Shown here one piece after another: positions 7,804 to 16,461 of a stretch of DNA of 64,000 bases. Origin of the DNA: Paraglaciecola sp. L1A13 (GTDB lineage: Bacteria; Pseudomonadota; Gammaproteobacteria; Enterobacterales; Alteromonadaceae); NCBI RefSeq assembly GCF_009796745.1, contig NZ_CP047024.1:4526001-4590000 (forward strand), in the 5' to 3' direction. The notes under the pieces are model-generated. The model ran no database searches. It was not told where the DNA came from and saw only the letters and a program-made list of their open reading frames with translations. The position numbers were made by a program, and so were the translations under genes. How positions within the stretch are numbered: the first letter of the stretch is position 1; each line of letters begins with the position of its first letter.

Positions 7804-8451
7804 ATGATACAAAACAGCGCCGACTCACTTATCGTGCTTGATTTCGAAACCACTGGACTGTCACCAGATATGGGCGATAGAGCTATCGAGATAGGGGCCG
7901 TTCGTCTAGAAAAAGGCGTGGTAGTTGATCGCTTTCAAGCTTTAATGAATCCAGGAAAGCGGGTCAGTGGTTTTATTGAAAATTACACGGGTATCACTAA
8001 CCAAATGTTAAGCAAAGCCGCGCCCTGTGATGAAGTAATGGAGGAATTTGCTAACTTTATGGGCAACAGTAACCTTGTGGCGCATAATGCATCTTTTGAT
8101 AAACGTTTTTTAGATGCCGAATTACGCCGGATTGCTAAAACATATGACGGCTCGTTTGCTTGTTCTTTATTGGTCGCAAGACGTTTATATCAACGTGCCC
8201 CTAATCACAAGCTAGGCTCGCTAATTAGCTACAAAAACATTCCTTCACTGGGGGGCTTTCACAGGGCGTTGTTCGACTCCGAGATGACTGCAAAATTATG
8301 GATGGCCATGCTTGAAGATATTGCCCAACAAACAGCACAAGTAGACGTGCCTTTTGCATTAATTCAAAAGCTGAGTAAAACGCCGAAAAAAGCGGTGAGT
8401 AGATTATTGTCTTCGATAACCTCGAACGAGAGAGTGACACCATTACCATAA
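7804..8451 (+). CDS. DEDDh 3'-5' exonuclease (DnaQ/epsilon family)
   Basis: 215 residues from ATG 7804, chosen because it is preceded by AACAGGTAATATATCG; an upstream in-frame ATG at 7771 has no ribosome binding site. Exo I motif D13-F-E15-T-T-G, Exo II H-N-A-S-F-D near 93-98, and Exo III H-R-A-L-F-D (H-x4-D) near 154-159 make a complete DEDDh active site, so it should remove nucleotides from 3' ends using two metal ions. It could be a stand-alone proofreading-type nuclease or a PolC/ExoX-like repair enzyme; the sequence does not decide. Monocistronic. Confidence 0.85.
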   Translation: MIQNSADSLIVLDFETTGLSPDMGDRAIEIGAVRLEKGVVVDRFQALMNPGKRVSGFIENYTGITNQMLSKAAPCDEVMEEFANFMGNSNLVAHNASFDKRFLDAELRRIAKTYDGSFACSLLVARRLYQRAPNHKLGSLISYKNIPSLGGFHRALFDSEMTAKLWMAMLEDIAQQTAQVDVPFALIQKLSKTPKKAVSRLLSSITSNERVTPLP

Positions 8452-8582
8452 TTAAACATCACTCTGTGACTTACCTTGTGCAAATAGAAAAGTAAATCGT
8501 TAAACAGATATGACACAAATATTCGTTATGTGTTTTACGCTATCATTAAGCCTATTTTTGTATACCGACAGAGAAACAAACA

Positions 8583-8603
8583 CCCACAGATGTGGGCATT
8601 TTT
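8583..8603 (+). terminator. Probable terminator between exonuclease and DUF155 genes
   Basis: CCCAC (8583-8587), loop AGAT, GTGGG (8592-8596), then CA and five T residues. It lies between two convergent genes; the T tract favours the + strand. Confidence 0.6.
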
Positions 8604-8632
8604 AACGCAAAGCATACCTAAAAAGAGAGGTC

Positions 8633-9520
8633 CTACAAACCGAGCATTATCTGTAACTCTTTCGCACCGAACATAACAATTTCTACTGCTATCAGAATGA
8701 TAATAATCCATTCTAAAAATGAAGAATGCTGATGTTTTTGCTCATCGGCCAACATATCAAATAGTTCATGGATGGTAGCCAGCTTTTTCGATAATAATTC
8801 AACCCGTTGGTGAATCTCTAAATAGCGGGCAGCCAAGTTATAGGTGCTTTCGTATTCTGGGTATTCCCAGAAAAACTCAGGTGTATCTAGTAAACCGTAA
8901 TGCAAAATAATGTCGCTTTTAGTACTAAACAACCGACCACGAATTTTCGCTATATTGCGTCTAGATAACTCAATTTTACCAGTATCGGCCAATGCCTGAG
9001 GAATATGCGCATGATCTTGGATAGTTTGCTGTGCTTGGCTTTCATATTCATTTAACTTCAAAGACTGAGCAAGTGCATGACTAATAGCTAGCCTGGACAG
9101 CGGATCATCCTGAGTCAGACTAATGTTGTCCCGACTAATACGTGCTTCCGGCGCGTTAAGCGTAAAACGAAAATGCTCCTGACTTGCCGACGTCAACAAA
9201 CCTTCAGCCAAACTAAGACGGTGCAATAACGCTAGGCGTTCATCTTCATCAACACCCCAGAAAATTGCGATGCCGTAATCAAATAACCATACCTCACCAC
9301 CGGGTAATGCGATATGTACCGCATCACGATAACGAGCACCGCGCTCCGCATTCAGCCAATCTTGCTCAGAGCTTAAAATAGACTCTTCATTGCCTAAATA
9401 AATAGCTGAAATACGATTATTACTAAAATTCACAAAAATCCGGTAGGCCCACGGCCAGTAAGAGAAAATCGGCGCTAATGTAAGTCCGAATTCAACACTT
9501 GTACAGTAGAATTTTTGCAC
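8633..9520 (-). CDS. DUF155 / RMD1-family protein with C-terminal membrane anchor
   Basis: 295 residues. The central part has E-V-W-L-F-D-Y-G-I-A-I-F-W-G-V-D-E-D-E (about 85-103), the hallmark I associate with the DUF155 (RMD1/Sif2/YagE) family, and the H-A-L-A-Q-S-L-K-L-N-E-Y-E stretch. A single hydrophobic helix, I-I-I-I-L-I-A-V-E-I-V-M-F-G, near 273-287 closes the protein, as in other members. Yeast and human relatives sit in the mitochondrial inner membrane and affect meiosis or mitochondrial translation; the bacterial role is unknown to me. Single gene, convergent with the exonuclease. Confidence 0.75.
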   Translation of the reverse strand: MQKFYCTSVEFGLTLAPIFSYWPWAYRIFVNFSNNRISAIYLGNEESILSSEQDWLNAERGARYRDAVHIALPGGEVWLFDYGIAIFWGVDEDERLALLHRLSLAEGLLTSASQEHFRFTLNAPEARISRDNISLTQDDPLSRLAISHALAQSLKLNEYESQAQQTIQDHAHIPQALADTGKIELSRRNIAKIRGRLFSTKSDIILHYGLLDTPEFFWEYPEYESTYNLAARYLEIHQRVELLSKKLATIHELFDMLADEQKHQHSSFLEWIIIILIAVEIVMFGAKELQIMLGL

Positions 9521-9663
9521 AATTTGAAAATAATTTTAACCACCTGAAAACGATAAAAAACTCTACTTTATTACACCCTATCAAATCCTTAAATCACCGT
9601 TTTATTACCATGAAATCTATGCTCTTCCCTCATGGATAAAAATTTTTTTATTAGTGATAGATA

Positions 9664-10254
9664 CTAAACGTGCTTACCACCTGTCCAGCCGCCTTGAGCC
9701 AATACCTCTTCGCCCAATGCTTTGGGTGCTGCTTCTAAATCAGTTGCCATAGAATCATTCCAACGATTCAAGAAACCGTATAGGCATATGGCTGCTAATA
9801 TTTCAACAATTTCATCTTCGTCCCAATGTACTCGCATGCGCGCCATTAACGGTTCATCTACGGCGTTAGGCACTGAACCAGCTGCTAATGCATAGTCTAA
9901 TGCCACGCGCTCTGCATCAGAATACAACGGGCTGGTTTGGTATTCCCAAACAGCTGCAACTTTCTCATCCGTAATACCGTGAATTTTGGCTGCGATTAAC
10001 GAATGAGCTTCACAGTATTGGCAGCCAGCAGCACGGCTTGAAAAGTGTGCCAACAGGCGCTTGAATCCTAAATCAACGATTCCTTCTTGAGCCATAACGG
10101 CTTTGGTAAGTACGCCGAAGCCGCGCACAATCTCTGGACGCCGTTGCATCGTTAATAAGCTATTGGGTACGAACCCGAGAATTTGTTCGAAAATAGCAAA
10201 ATCATCCGCTAATTGGGGAGTGGTGTCTTTTGGTAGGGGAGCCATATGGGCCAT
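9664..10254 (-). CDS. Carboxymuconolactone decarboxylase / AhpD-like family protein
   Basis: 196 residues from the ATG at 10254, preceded by AAAGAGAAAATC; a longer frame to 10353 lacks a better site and a conserved N-terminus. The C-Q-Y-C-E-A-H-S motif near 85-92 is the redox-active CxxC...H of the AhpD/CMD superfamily (all-alpha, usually trimeric). The helix R-L-L-A-H-F-S-S-R-A-A-G before it is also typical. Members of the peroxidase-related subgroup have alkylhydroperoxidase activity, but the substrate cannot be told. No operon partner is visible; the ABC exporter genes diverge from it. Confidence 0.78.
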   Translation of the reverse strand: MAHMAPLPKDTTPQLADDFAIFEQILGFVPNSLLTMQRRPEIVRGFGVLTKAVMAQEGIVDLGFKRLLAHFSSRAAGCQYCEAHSLIAAKIHGITDEKVAAVWEYQTSPLYSDAERVALDYALAAGSVPNAVDEPLMARMRVHWDEDEIVEILAAICLYGFLNRWNDSMATDLEAAPKALGEEVLAQGGWTGGKHV

Positions 10255-10519
10255 GATTTTCTCTTTATTGATATGGGTTGTGTGACTAGGGTAAGCACAA
10301 ACAGGTTTCATCTGCATAGCAACTTTGAGGTGATGCGTGTTATTTGCTAACAAACTAAAAACCTTGAATTTTATTCATTCATCGCCATGGTATGATGCAT
10401 ATTTTGTGGTGTTAGTACATCCAGTCGACGACTTTAATCATTATTTTTGTCCTTTTAAGTTGGCAGCTAACGCAATAAATTGCATATCCTAAATTCAAAG
10501 ACACGCGCGGAAATCAAGC

Positions 10520-11485
10520 ATGAATGCACTGAATATCAAAGGTTTGACCAAAGTTTATAAAGGTGGAACCCGAGCCCTCAATGGGATCAATTTACAGGTA
10601 AAACAAGGTGACTTTTTCGCCCTACTCGGCCCCAACGGGGCGGGTAAATCGACAACAATTGGTATCATTAGCTCATTGGTTAATAAGACAGACGGTAGCG
10701 CCGATATTTTCGAGTACTCATTAGATACCCAACCCGTCGAAGCTAAATCATGTATAGGTTTGGTTCCTCAAGAGTTTAATTTCAATCAGTTTGAAACCTT
10801 GATGCAAATTGTGGTTAACCAAGCGGGTTACTACGGTGTGCCGCGCAACATAGCAAAAGAACGTGCTGAGAAATATCTTAAGCAACTCGATTTATGGGAA
10901 AAACGTAATCAACCTGCACGAAATTTATCCGGTGGAATGAAACGCCGCTTGATGATTGCCAGAGCTCTAATGCATGAACCCAGAATGCTCATTCTGGATG
11001 AACCCACCGCTGGGGTAGACATTGAAATTCGCCGCTCGATGTGGACATTTCTAAAAGAACTTAACGAGCAAGGGATAACCATCATCCTTACCACCCACTA
11101 TCTCGAAGAAGCTGAAATGTTGTGCCGTAATATAGCCATTATCGACAAAGGCATTATCGTGCAAAACACCAGCATGAAATCACTTTTAGCCACTTTAAAT
11201 ATTGAAACGTTTATTCTAGATTTAGCCGGTGAGCATCAAAATATCACCTTAACAGGATTCGAACACCGTTTGCTTGATGTTCGCACCCTAGAAGTAGATG
11301 TAGCTAAAGAAGAAAGCCTAAACAATGTATTCGAACAGCTCTCAAACCAGCAGATACAGGTTTTGAGTATGCGTAATAAATCCAATCGCTTAGAAGAGTT
11401 ATTCGTGCGTTTGGTCGAGTCAGGTCGAGAAGCACAGCGGGTAAAAGATGACTCAGCAAAGAAAGAGGCGCTAGCCAATGAATAA
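10520..11485 (+). CDS. yadG: ABC transporter ATP-binding protein, YadG-like
   Basis: 321 residues. Walker A G-P-N-G-A-G-K-S-T (about 37-45), ABC signature N-L-S-G-G-M-K-R-R (about 135), Walker B L-I-L-D-E-P-T-A-G-V-D (about 156-166) and H-switch T-T-H-Y-L-E-E make a complete ATPase. The ABC-2 permease gene overlaps it by 8 bp. E. coli yadG-yadH is also next to the pan/folK/pcnB region, which supports the orthology. The substrate exported is unknown in both organisms. A roughly 80-residue C-terminal extension after the ATPase core is usual for this subfamily. Confidence 0.88.
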   Translation: MNALNIKGLTKVYKGGTRALNGINLQVKQGDFFALLGPNGAGKSTTIGIISSLVNKTDGSADIFEYSLDTQPVEAKSCIGLVPQEFNFNQFETLMQIVVNQAGYYGVPRNIAKERAEKYLKQLDLWEKRNQPARNLSGGMKRRLMIARALMHEPRMLILDEPTAGVDIEIRRSMWTFLKELNEQGITIILTTHYLEEAEMLCRNIAIIDKGIIVQNTSMKSLLATLNIETFILDLAGEHQNITLTGFEHRLLDVRTLEVDVAKEESLNNVFEQLSNQQIQVLSMRNKSNRLEELFVRLVESGREAQRVKDDSAKKEALANE

Positions 11486-12248
11486 TCGCACTATAATTGC
11501 CCTGCAAACACTGTTGATAAAAGAATGCACGCGCTTCTTGCGTATTTGGATACAAACGCTAGTACCACCAGCCATTACTATGTCGTTGTATTTCGTCATA
11601 TTTGGTAATTTAATCGGCAGTCGCATTGGTCAAATGGGAGGCTTTAGCTACATGGAGTTTATTGTGCCGGGCCTTATTATGATGGCTGTTATCACCAACT
11701 CTTACTCCAATGTGTCTTCGTCGTTTTACAGTGCTAAATTTCAGCACAACATTGAAGAGCTTTTAGTGGCCCCTATTCCTAACTGGGTAATCATCGCCGG
11801 TTTCGTTGGAGGCGGTGTGGCTCGGGCTATTCTAATTGGCATAATCGTCACCTTTGTATCCATGTTATTTGTAGACATCACCTTGCATAGCATCCCCATT
11901 ATCATCATCACCTTGCTATTAACCTCAACTTTATTTGCTACAGCGGGCTTGATTAACGCCATATTTGCTAAATCTTTTGATGATATCAGTGTAGTACCTA
12001 CGTTCGTATTAACCCCTCTTACCTATTTAGGCGGGGTGTTTTATTCGCTGACTTTGCTACCTGAATTCTGGCAATGGGTCAGTAAGATAAACCCCATTGT
12101 GTATATGGTTAATGGCTTTCGTTACGGATTTTTAGGCGTGTCTGACGTTGATTACCTGTATTCATTAGGTTTGTTGGTTGTTTTTAATGTCATTTTACTC
12201 AGTTTCGCATACTCGCTTATCAACCGCGGTGTAGGTATAAGAAGTTAG
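11478..12248 (+). CDS. yadH: ABC-2 type transporter permease, YadH-like
   Basis: 256 residues, the same length as E. coli YadH. Six hydrophobic segments (about 25-50, 60-80, 100-130, 138-160, 170-190, 222-245) and the ABC-2 motif around F-V-L-T-P-L-T-Y-L-G-G-V-F-Y-S are clear. The start lies inside the end of the ATP-binding gene (8-bp overlap), so the pair forms one translationally coupled exporter. Substrate unknown. Confidence 0.88.
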   Translation: MNNRTIIALQTLLIKECTRFLRIWIQTLVPPAITMSLYFVIFGNLIGSRIGQMGGFSYMEFIVPGLIMMAVITNSYSNVSSSFYSAKFQHNIEELLVAPIPNWVIIAGFVGGGVARAILIGIIVTFVSMLFVDITLHSIPIIIITLLLTSTLFATAGLINAIFAKSFDDISVVPTFVLTPLTYLGGVFYSLTLLPEFWQWVSKINPIVYMVNGFRYGFLGVSDVDYLYSLGLLVVFNVILLSFAYSLINRGVGIRS

Positions 12249-12266
12249 ACGGAAACGGTAAGTATA

Positions 12267-12944
12267 ATGAACAATTGCAATTCAACATCTGGCGGCAACT
12301 CTAGGCATATTGACAGTAATCAAACGGGGATCCACGAGAAGATCCCAGAGCTGGTCGCACGTCATCTGCAACACACAAGTCAACGTCCGTTTACTGAACA
12401 CACCCTACAAGCATTTGCTCAAGCGCAAGACTGGCTGAATGATTGGCAGGGACCGCTAATCTTGGATGCCTGTTGCGGCGTGGGTGAAAGTACCACCCAT
12501 ATTGCCAATAAGTATCCTGAAGCAAAAGTGATTGGGGTTGACAAATCAGCTCATCGAATTGGTAAGCATGAACATTATAGTCTTAAGCAAGACAACGCTC
12601 TGATATTACGCGCGGATTTAAATGACTTTTGGCGCTTAGCCGTTCAAGCTAACTGGCGCTTAGCGAGACACTTTTTGCTTTATCCGAATCCCTATCCTAA
12701 GTCAGCTCATGTGCAGAGACGTTGGCACGCTAGTCCGGCCTTTGCAGATATCCTAAAATTGGGAGGGCAGCTTGAGGTGCGCAGCAACTGGCAAATTTAT
12801 ATTCAGGAATTTTCCATGGCGTTAGACATCGCAGGATTCAGCGGCGATACCCATCAGTATCACGACAAGCAAGCAATCACACCGTTTGAGCGTAAATACT
12901 GGGCGAGCGGACAACATAGCTGGCAGGTTATTGCGCAGTTATAG
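12267..12944 (+). CDS. TrmB-like SAM-dependent methyltransferase (divergent)
   Basis: 225 residues. SAM motif I is I-L-D-A-C-C-G-V-G-E-S-T (about 65-76), followed by V-I-G-V-D-K-S at the ribose-binding strand. L-L-Y-P-N-P-Y-P-K (about 137-145) stands where canonical tRNA m7G46 methyltransferase TrmB has F-P-D-P-W-H-K, and R-R-W-H follows as in TrmB. The Asp and Trp of that motif are replaced, so target or activity may differ from TrmB. It begins 18 bp after the yadH stop and probably shares its transcript. Alternatives: a second tRNA methyltransferase or one with a different substrate. Confidence 0.68.
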   Translation: MNNCNSTSGGNSRHIDSNQTGIHEKIPELVARHLQHTSQRPFTEHTLQAFAQAQDWLNDWQGPLILDACCGVGESTTHIANKYPEAKVIGVDKSAHRIGKHEHYSLKQDNALILRADLNDFWRLAVQANWRLARHFLLYPNPYPKSAHVQRRWHASPAFADILKLGGQLEVRSNWQIYIQEFSMALDIAGFSGDTHQYHDKQAITPFERKYWASGQHSWQVIAQL

Positions 12945-12952
12945 CGTGTAAA

Positions 12953-13666
12953 CTAGTGCGCCTGAGCTTTAGGTTGGCTAAAGTAGAAACCTTGGGCATA
13001 ACGCACATTTAATTGTTTGAGTAACACCAATTGCTCTTCGCTCTCAAGATGCTGTGCAACTAACGCGATATTTTTGCGCCGACCTTGCTCACAAAGTTGC
13101 TTCACAACAGATTGAGCCGGAGCATCTTGCGACAGCGTCGCTAGGGTTGCGCCCGACATTTTCAAACCGCTTATCGGCAACGCCAATAAATGTTCAATAC
13201 TGCCAAGTTGTGGCTCAACATTATCTACAAATAGGTTTAATCGCAGCTTTTTGCATAATAGTGAGAATGCTTCGAAGGTATTCGTATCAGAAAAAACATT
13301 TTGCGCGGTGACCTCTAATGCAACGCGTTGCGGATTAGGATAATTCTGCACTTGTGCTGCCAAAAAGCGATGGATACTTTCATCCTGCATATCGGCCAAA
13401 CTAATATTGATATTCCAAGGCATATTTAGCTCGCGAAAATACTGGGCGCTGCGATTAAATATGGTCTCCGTTAGCTGGGATTGGCTTTCTTGGCGCTCAA
13501 CTAAATACAAAAATTCAGTTGGAATAAAAGGATGTTCGCCAAACGTAATAAGGCGCGCTAGACATTCGTAACGCCAAACCTGATTATTAGACAAATCCAT
13601 AATCGGCTGAAAAAACGGCACGACGTTATCAAGGTTAAAACTTTCAGTGACCTGAGAAACTTTCAT
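12953..13666 (-). CDS. Degenerate EAL-domain protein (probably inactive c-di-GMP phosphodiesterase fold)
   Basis: 237 residues, essentially one EAL domain with no sensor. The EAL motif is Y-E-C-L-A-R-L near 30, N-I-N-I-S-L keeps the metal-binding Asn region, and A-L-E-V-T-A-Q-N the following Glu. The D-D-F-G-T-G loop is D-N-V-E-P-Q, the conserved Lys-Ile-Asp is K-M-S, and A-E-G-V-E is A-Q-H-L-E. The Y-A-Q-G-F-Y-F-S-Q-P end is kept. With these losses catalysis is unlikely; binding of c-di-GMP or of a protein partner is more plausible. It stands convergent to the TrmB-like gene and divergent from panP. Confidence 0.78.
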   Translation of the reverse strand: MKVSQVTESFNLDNVVPFFQPIMDLSNNQVWRYECLARLITFGEHPFIPTEFLYLVERQESQSQLTETIFNRSAQYFRELNMPWNINISLADMQDESIHRFLAAQVQNYPNPQRVALEVTAQNVFSDTNTFEAFSLLCKKLRLNLFVDNVEPQLGSIEHLLALPISGLKMSGATLATLSQDAPAQSVVKQLCEQGRRKNIALVAQHLESEEQLVLLKQLNVRYAQGFYFSQPKAQAH

Positions 13667-13898
13667 AATGGGTAATGTTTTTTCTTTATACTATAGCAAG
13701 TTAGCGCTTTAAGGCTAGGTACAATCGAACAACTTTTGTGCTTTGTGCTTGCAGATCAAACAAATATCACACTTTGTTACGTAAAAATATGTCGTGAAAT
13801 CTTACCTTAGCCCTCTATTTTATGGGTCTTTATGTTGGTATGGCTGGAAAATTAATGTAAAGTTCGCGACCCGAAAGTTTTCATATGAGGTGTCAAGC

Positions 13899-15515
13899 GT
13901 GGCTGTAGCTGAAGTCAGTTTAGAGCATTTGTTTAGAGTTTTTACTATGCCTGAAGGTAAAGATTCTAAGTTAGCTCAGATTGAGCAGCATCTGTCAGAT
14001 AACTTGGCCGACTTTTTGTCTCAACATGTGGTGACCAAAGTCACATCGCTTGAGCAAATAGAGCAAAGTTTTGCAGAATTTAATGTGCCAGAGCACCCAG
14101 AGTTCGTTTCTGAGCACGCGGCGAACTTACTTGAAAAAGTAGTCGCAAATTCCGTTAATACCTATTCGCCAACATTTATCGGGCACATGACGTCTGCTTT
14201 ACCTTATTTTCATTTATCTCTGGCTAAATTATTAGTCGGGTTGAATCAAAATTTGGTCAAAATTGAAACATCTAAAGCCTTTACGCCTTTGGAGCGTCAA
14301 GTGCTGGGTATGATGCACGAATTGGTGTATGGCCAGAATGCCGAGTTTTATAACACCTATCTGCACAGCGCCAATCATGCGTTGGGCGCCTTTTGCTCTG
14401 GCGGAACAATCGCCAATGTCACCGCTTTGTGGGTTGCCCGAAACAAAGCACTTGCTGCTGATGGCAAATTTAAAGGTGTTGCTCGTGAAGGTCTTGCCGC
14501 TGGCCTGACACATTACGGTTATAAGAAAATGGCAATTTTGTCATCTCGTAGGGGCCATTATTCGCTATCCAAATCAGTTGACATACTCGGCTTAGGCCGA
14601 GAGCAATTAATTACCCTAGACTGCCCTACCCAGCGACTATCACCAGAGAAAGCCTTAGCGTTTGGCAAACAATACGCCGAGCAAGGTAACAAAATTTTAA
14701 GCATAGTTGGGGTTGCAGGTACCACCGAGACAGGCCATGTAGACCCGTTAGACGAACTAGCTGATGTAGCCGAGGAGTTAGGTTGCCATTTCCATGTTGA
14801 TGCAGCCTGGGGCGGCGCAACGCTTTTCTCGAATACCCATAGAAATATTCTTAAAGGTATTCAGCGCGCAGACTCAGTGACCATAGATGCACACAAGCAA
14901 ATGTACGTACCTATGGGTGCTGGCATGGTCTTATTTAAAGATCCTAATGATAGTAATGCGGTACGACATCACGCCAACTACATATTGCGGGCAGGTTCAA
15001 AAGACTTAGGTGCCACGACGCTAGAGGGTTCGCGCAATGGTATGGCTATGATGGTATATTCGTCTTTGCATATCTTTGGTCGACAGGGCTATGAGTTATT
15101 GATCGATCAAAGCATAGAAAAAGCTAAGATATTCGCGCGTATGATTCAATCGCATCCTGACTTTGAATTGATCACACATCCAACGTTATCTTTGCTTACC
15201 TATCGGATAAATCCACAAGAAATACAACAGCAGATCAAAGCTGATCCTTCATTGAGCCCTGGGTTTAATAAGAAATTAGATAAGCTCACTGTTTATGTAC
15301 AAAAGCAGCAACGTGAAGCAGGTAAGTCGTTTGTATCGCGTACACGCTTACAAACAGAAGCTTATGGCGATCAAACTATGACGGTTTTTCGTGTGGTATT
15401 GGCCAATCCGCTAACCACAGAGAAAGATTTACAGAATATTCTTGATGAGCAAATGGAAATCGCTAACAAGAGTGAAGACTGGGCTGAATTAACTAAAAAT
15501 CCTTTTCTTAGTTAG
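13899..15515 (+). CDS. panP: PLP-dependent aspartate 1-decarboxylase (PanP)
   Basis: 538 residues from GTG 13899, chosen because TATGAGGTGTCAAGC in front is a good ribosome binding site and because family members start just before the L-F-R-V-F-T-x-P-E segment; the frame is open upstream to a GTG at 13794. Group II PLP decarboxylase features: H-V-D301-A-A-W-G-G and the PLP lysine K333 in D-A-H-K-Q-M-Y-V-P. The family replaces pyruvoyl PanD, making beta-alanine from aspartate for pantothenate. The position next to panC and panB supports this over glutamate decarboxylase. It converges on panC across a shared terminator. Confidence 0.87.
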   Translation: MAVAEVSLEHLFRVFTMPEGKDSKLAQIEQHLSDNLADFLSQHVVTKVTSLEQIEQSFAEFNVPEHPEFVSEHAANLLEKVVANSVNTYSPTFIGHMTSALPYFHLSLAKLLVGLNQNLVKIETSKAFTPLERQVLGMMHELVYGQNAEFYNTYLHSANHALGAFCSGGTIANVTALWVARNKALAADGKFKGVAREGLAAGLTHYGYKKMAILSSRRGHYSLSKSVDILGLGREQLITLDCPTQRLSPEKALAFGKQYAEQGNKILSIVGVAGTTETGHVDPLDELADVAEELGCHFHVDAAWGGATLFSNTHRNILKGIQRADSVTIDAHKQMYVPMGAGMVLFKDPNDSNAVRHHANYILRAGSKDLGATTLEGSRNGMAMMVYSSLHIFGRQGYELLIDQSIEKAKIFARMIQSHPDFELITHPTLSLLTYRINPQEIQQQIKADPSLSPGFNKKLDKLTVYVQKQQREAGKSFVSRTRLQTEAYGDQTMTVFRVVLANPLTTEKDLQNILDEQMEIANKSEDWAELTKNPFLS

Positions 15516-15541
15516 CGTTAGACTCTTTACCGCTAACAATT

Positions 15542-15575
15542 AAAAAGGCTGTTAGTTTTCACTAACAGCCTTTTT
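15542..15575. terminator. Bidirectional terminator between panP and panC
   Basis: Fifteen-base-pair stem, AAAAAGGCTGTTAGT (15542-15556) with ACTAACAGCCTTTTT (15561-15575) and a 4-nt loop. A tracts on one side and T tracts on the other allow it to end both converging transcripts. Confidence 0.93.
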
Positions 15576-15602
15576 AATGATTCAAGTAAAATCCAATAAC
15601 GA

Positions 15603-16454
15603 CTAGGTTAATGACACCTGAATATTATCAATCAAGCGGGTACGGCCTAAAAACGCAGCCGCTAGGATTACAACCTTAGTCTCTTCATGACCTGGTTGTA
15701 ATAGTGTATCTGCCGAGCGAATTTCGATGTAATCGATACTAAATCCTGCTTGTGCGAGCATCTCGCAACATTCACTGGTAATACGTGAAAAGTCTCGTCT
15801 TCCGGATTCAATTTTTTGACGCATCTCTTGTAGGCGTTGGTACAAGGTAGGCGCTAAAACTCGCTGTTCTGCGTTAAGATATTGGTTACGTGAACTCAAC
15901 GCTAACCCATTTTCTTCTCGAGTCGTAATCACACCATGAACCGTTAAGTTCATCGATAAGTCAGTGACCATAGCTTTGATGACTTGTAATTGCTGAAAAT
16001 CTTTTTCACCAAAAAAAGCCATGTTCGGCTGCACCATATTAAACAGCTTACAGACAATGGTGGCCACACCGCGGAAATGACCTGGCCTGCTAGCACCGCA
16101 AATCATATATGAAATACCAGGCACTTCGACAAAGGTTTGCTGTTCAAGACCCCGCGAATAGATGTCTTTTACTTGCGGGGTAAACAAAACGTCTACGCCC
16201 ATCTCGCTTAATACTTTGCGATCATTTTCTAATGTGCGCGGATAAGCTTCTAAATCTTCATCAGGACCAAATTGCAGTGGATTAACAAAGATAGACACCA
16301 CCACAACATCAGCCTTTAATTTGGCTTCTTTAACTAAATTGAGGTGGCCTTGGTGTAAATTACCCATGGTCGGTACAAAGGCAATAACCTTAGACTCAGC
16401 CTGCCAGCTGCGACGCACGTCGCGTAAACTAGCGATATTACTAATCACTCGCAT
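15603..16454 (-). CDS. panC: Pantothenate synthetase PanC
   Basis: 283 residues from ATG 16454 (the same length as E. coli PanC); ribosome binding site GTGAG lies just upstream, inside the short gap after panB. PanC joins pantoate and beta-alanine using ATP. The nucleotide-binding M-G-N-L-H-Q-G-H (HIGH-type) is at about 28-35, [12 protein letters not shown] near 60, [10 protein letters not shown] near 145-154 and L-S-S-R-N-Q-Y-L near 185. Downstream of panB in one operon; the beta-alanine supplier panP faces it. Confidence 0.96.
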   Translation of the reverse strand: MRVISNIASLRDVRRSWQAESKVIAFVPTMGNLHQGHLNLVKEAKLKADVVVVSIFVNPLQFGPDEDLEAYPRTLENDRKVLSEMGVDVLFTPQVKDIYSRGLEQQTFVEVPGISYMICGASRPGHFRGVATIVCKLFNMVQPNMAFFGEKDFQQLQVIKAMVTDLSMNLTVHGVITTREENGLALSSRNQYLNAEQRVLAPTLYQRLQEMRQKIESGRRDFSRITSECCEMLAQAGFSIDYIEIRSADTLLQPGHEETKVVILAAAFLGRTRLIDNIQVSLT

Positions 16455-16461
16455 ATTTAAC

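Noticed and set aside
13794..13898. 35-residue N-terminal extension of PanP from GTG 13794
   Set aside because: It is not part of the family and has no ribosome binding site, while GTG 13899 has GAGGTG at the right distance.
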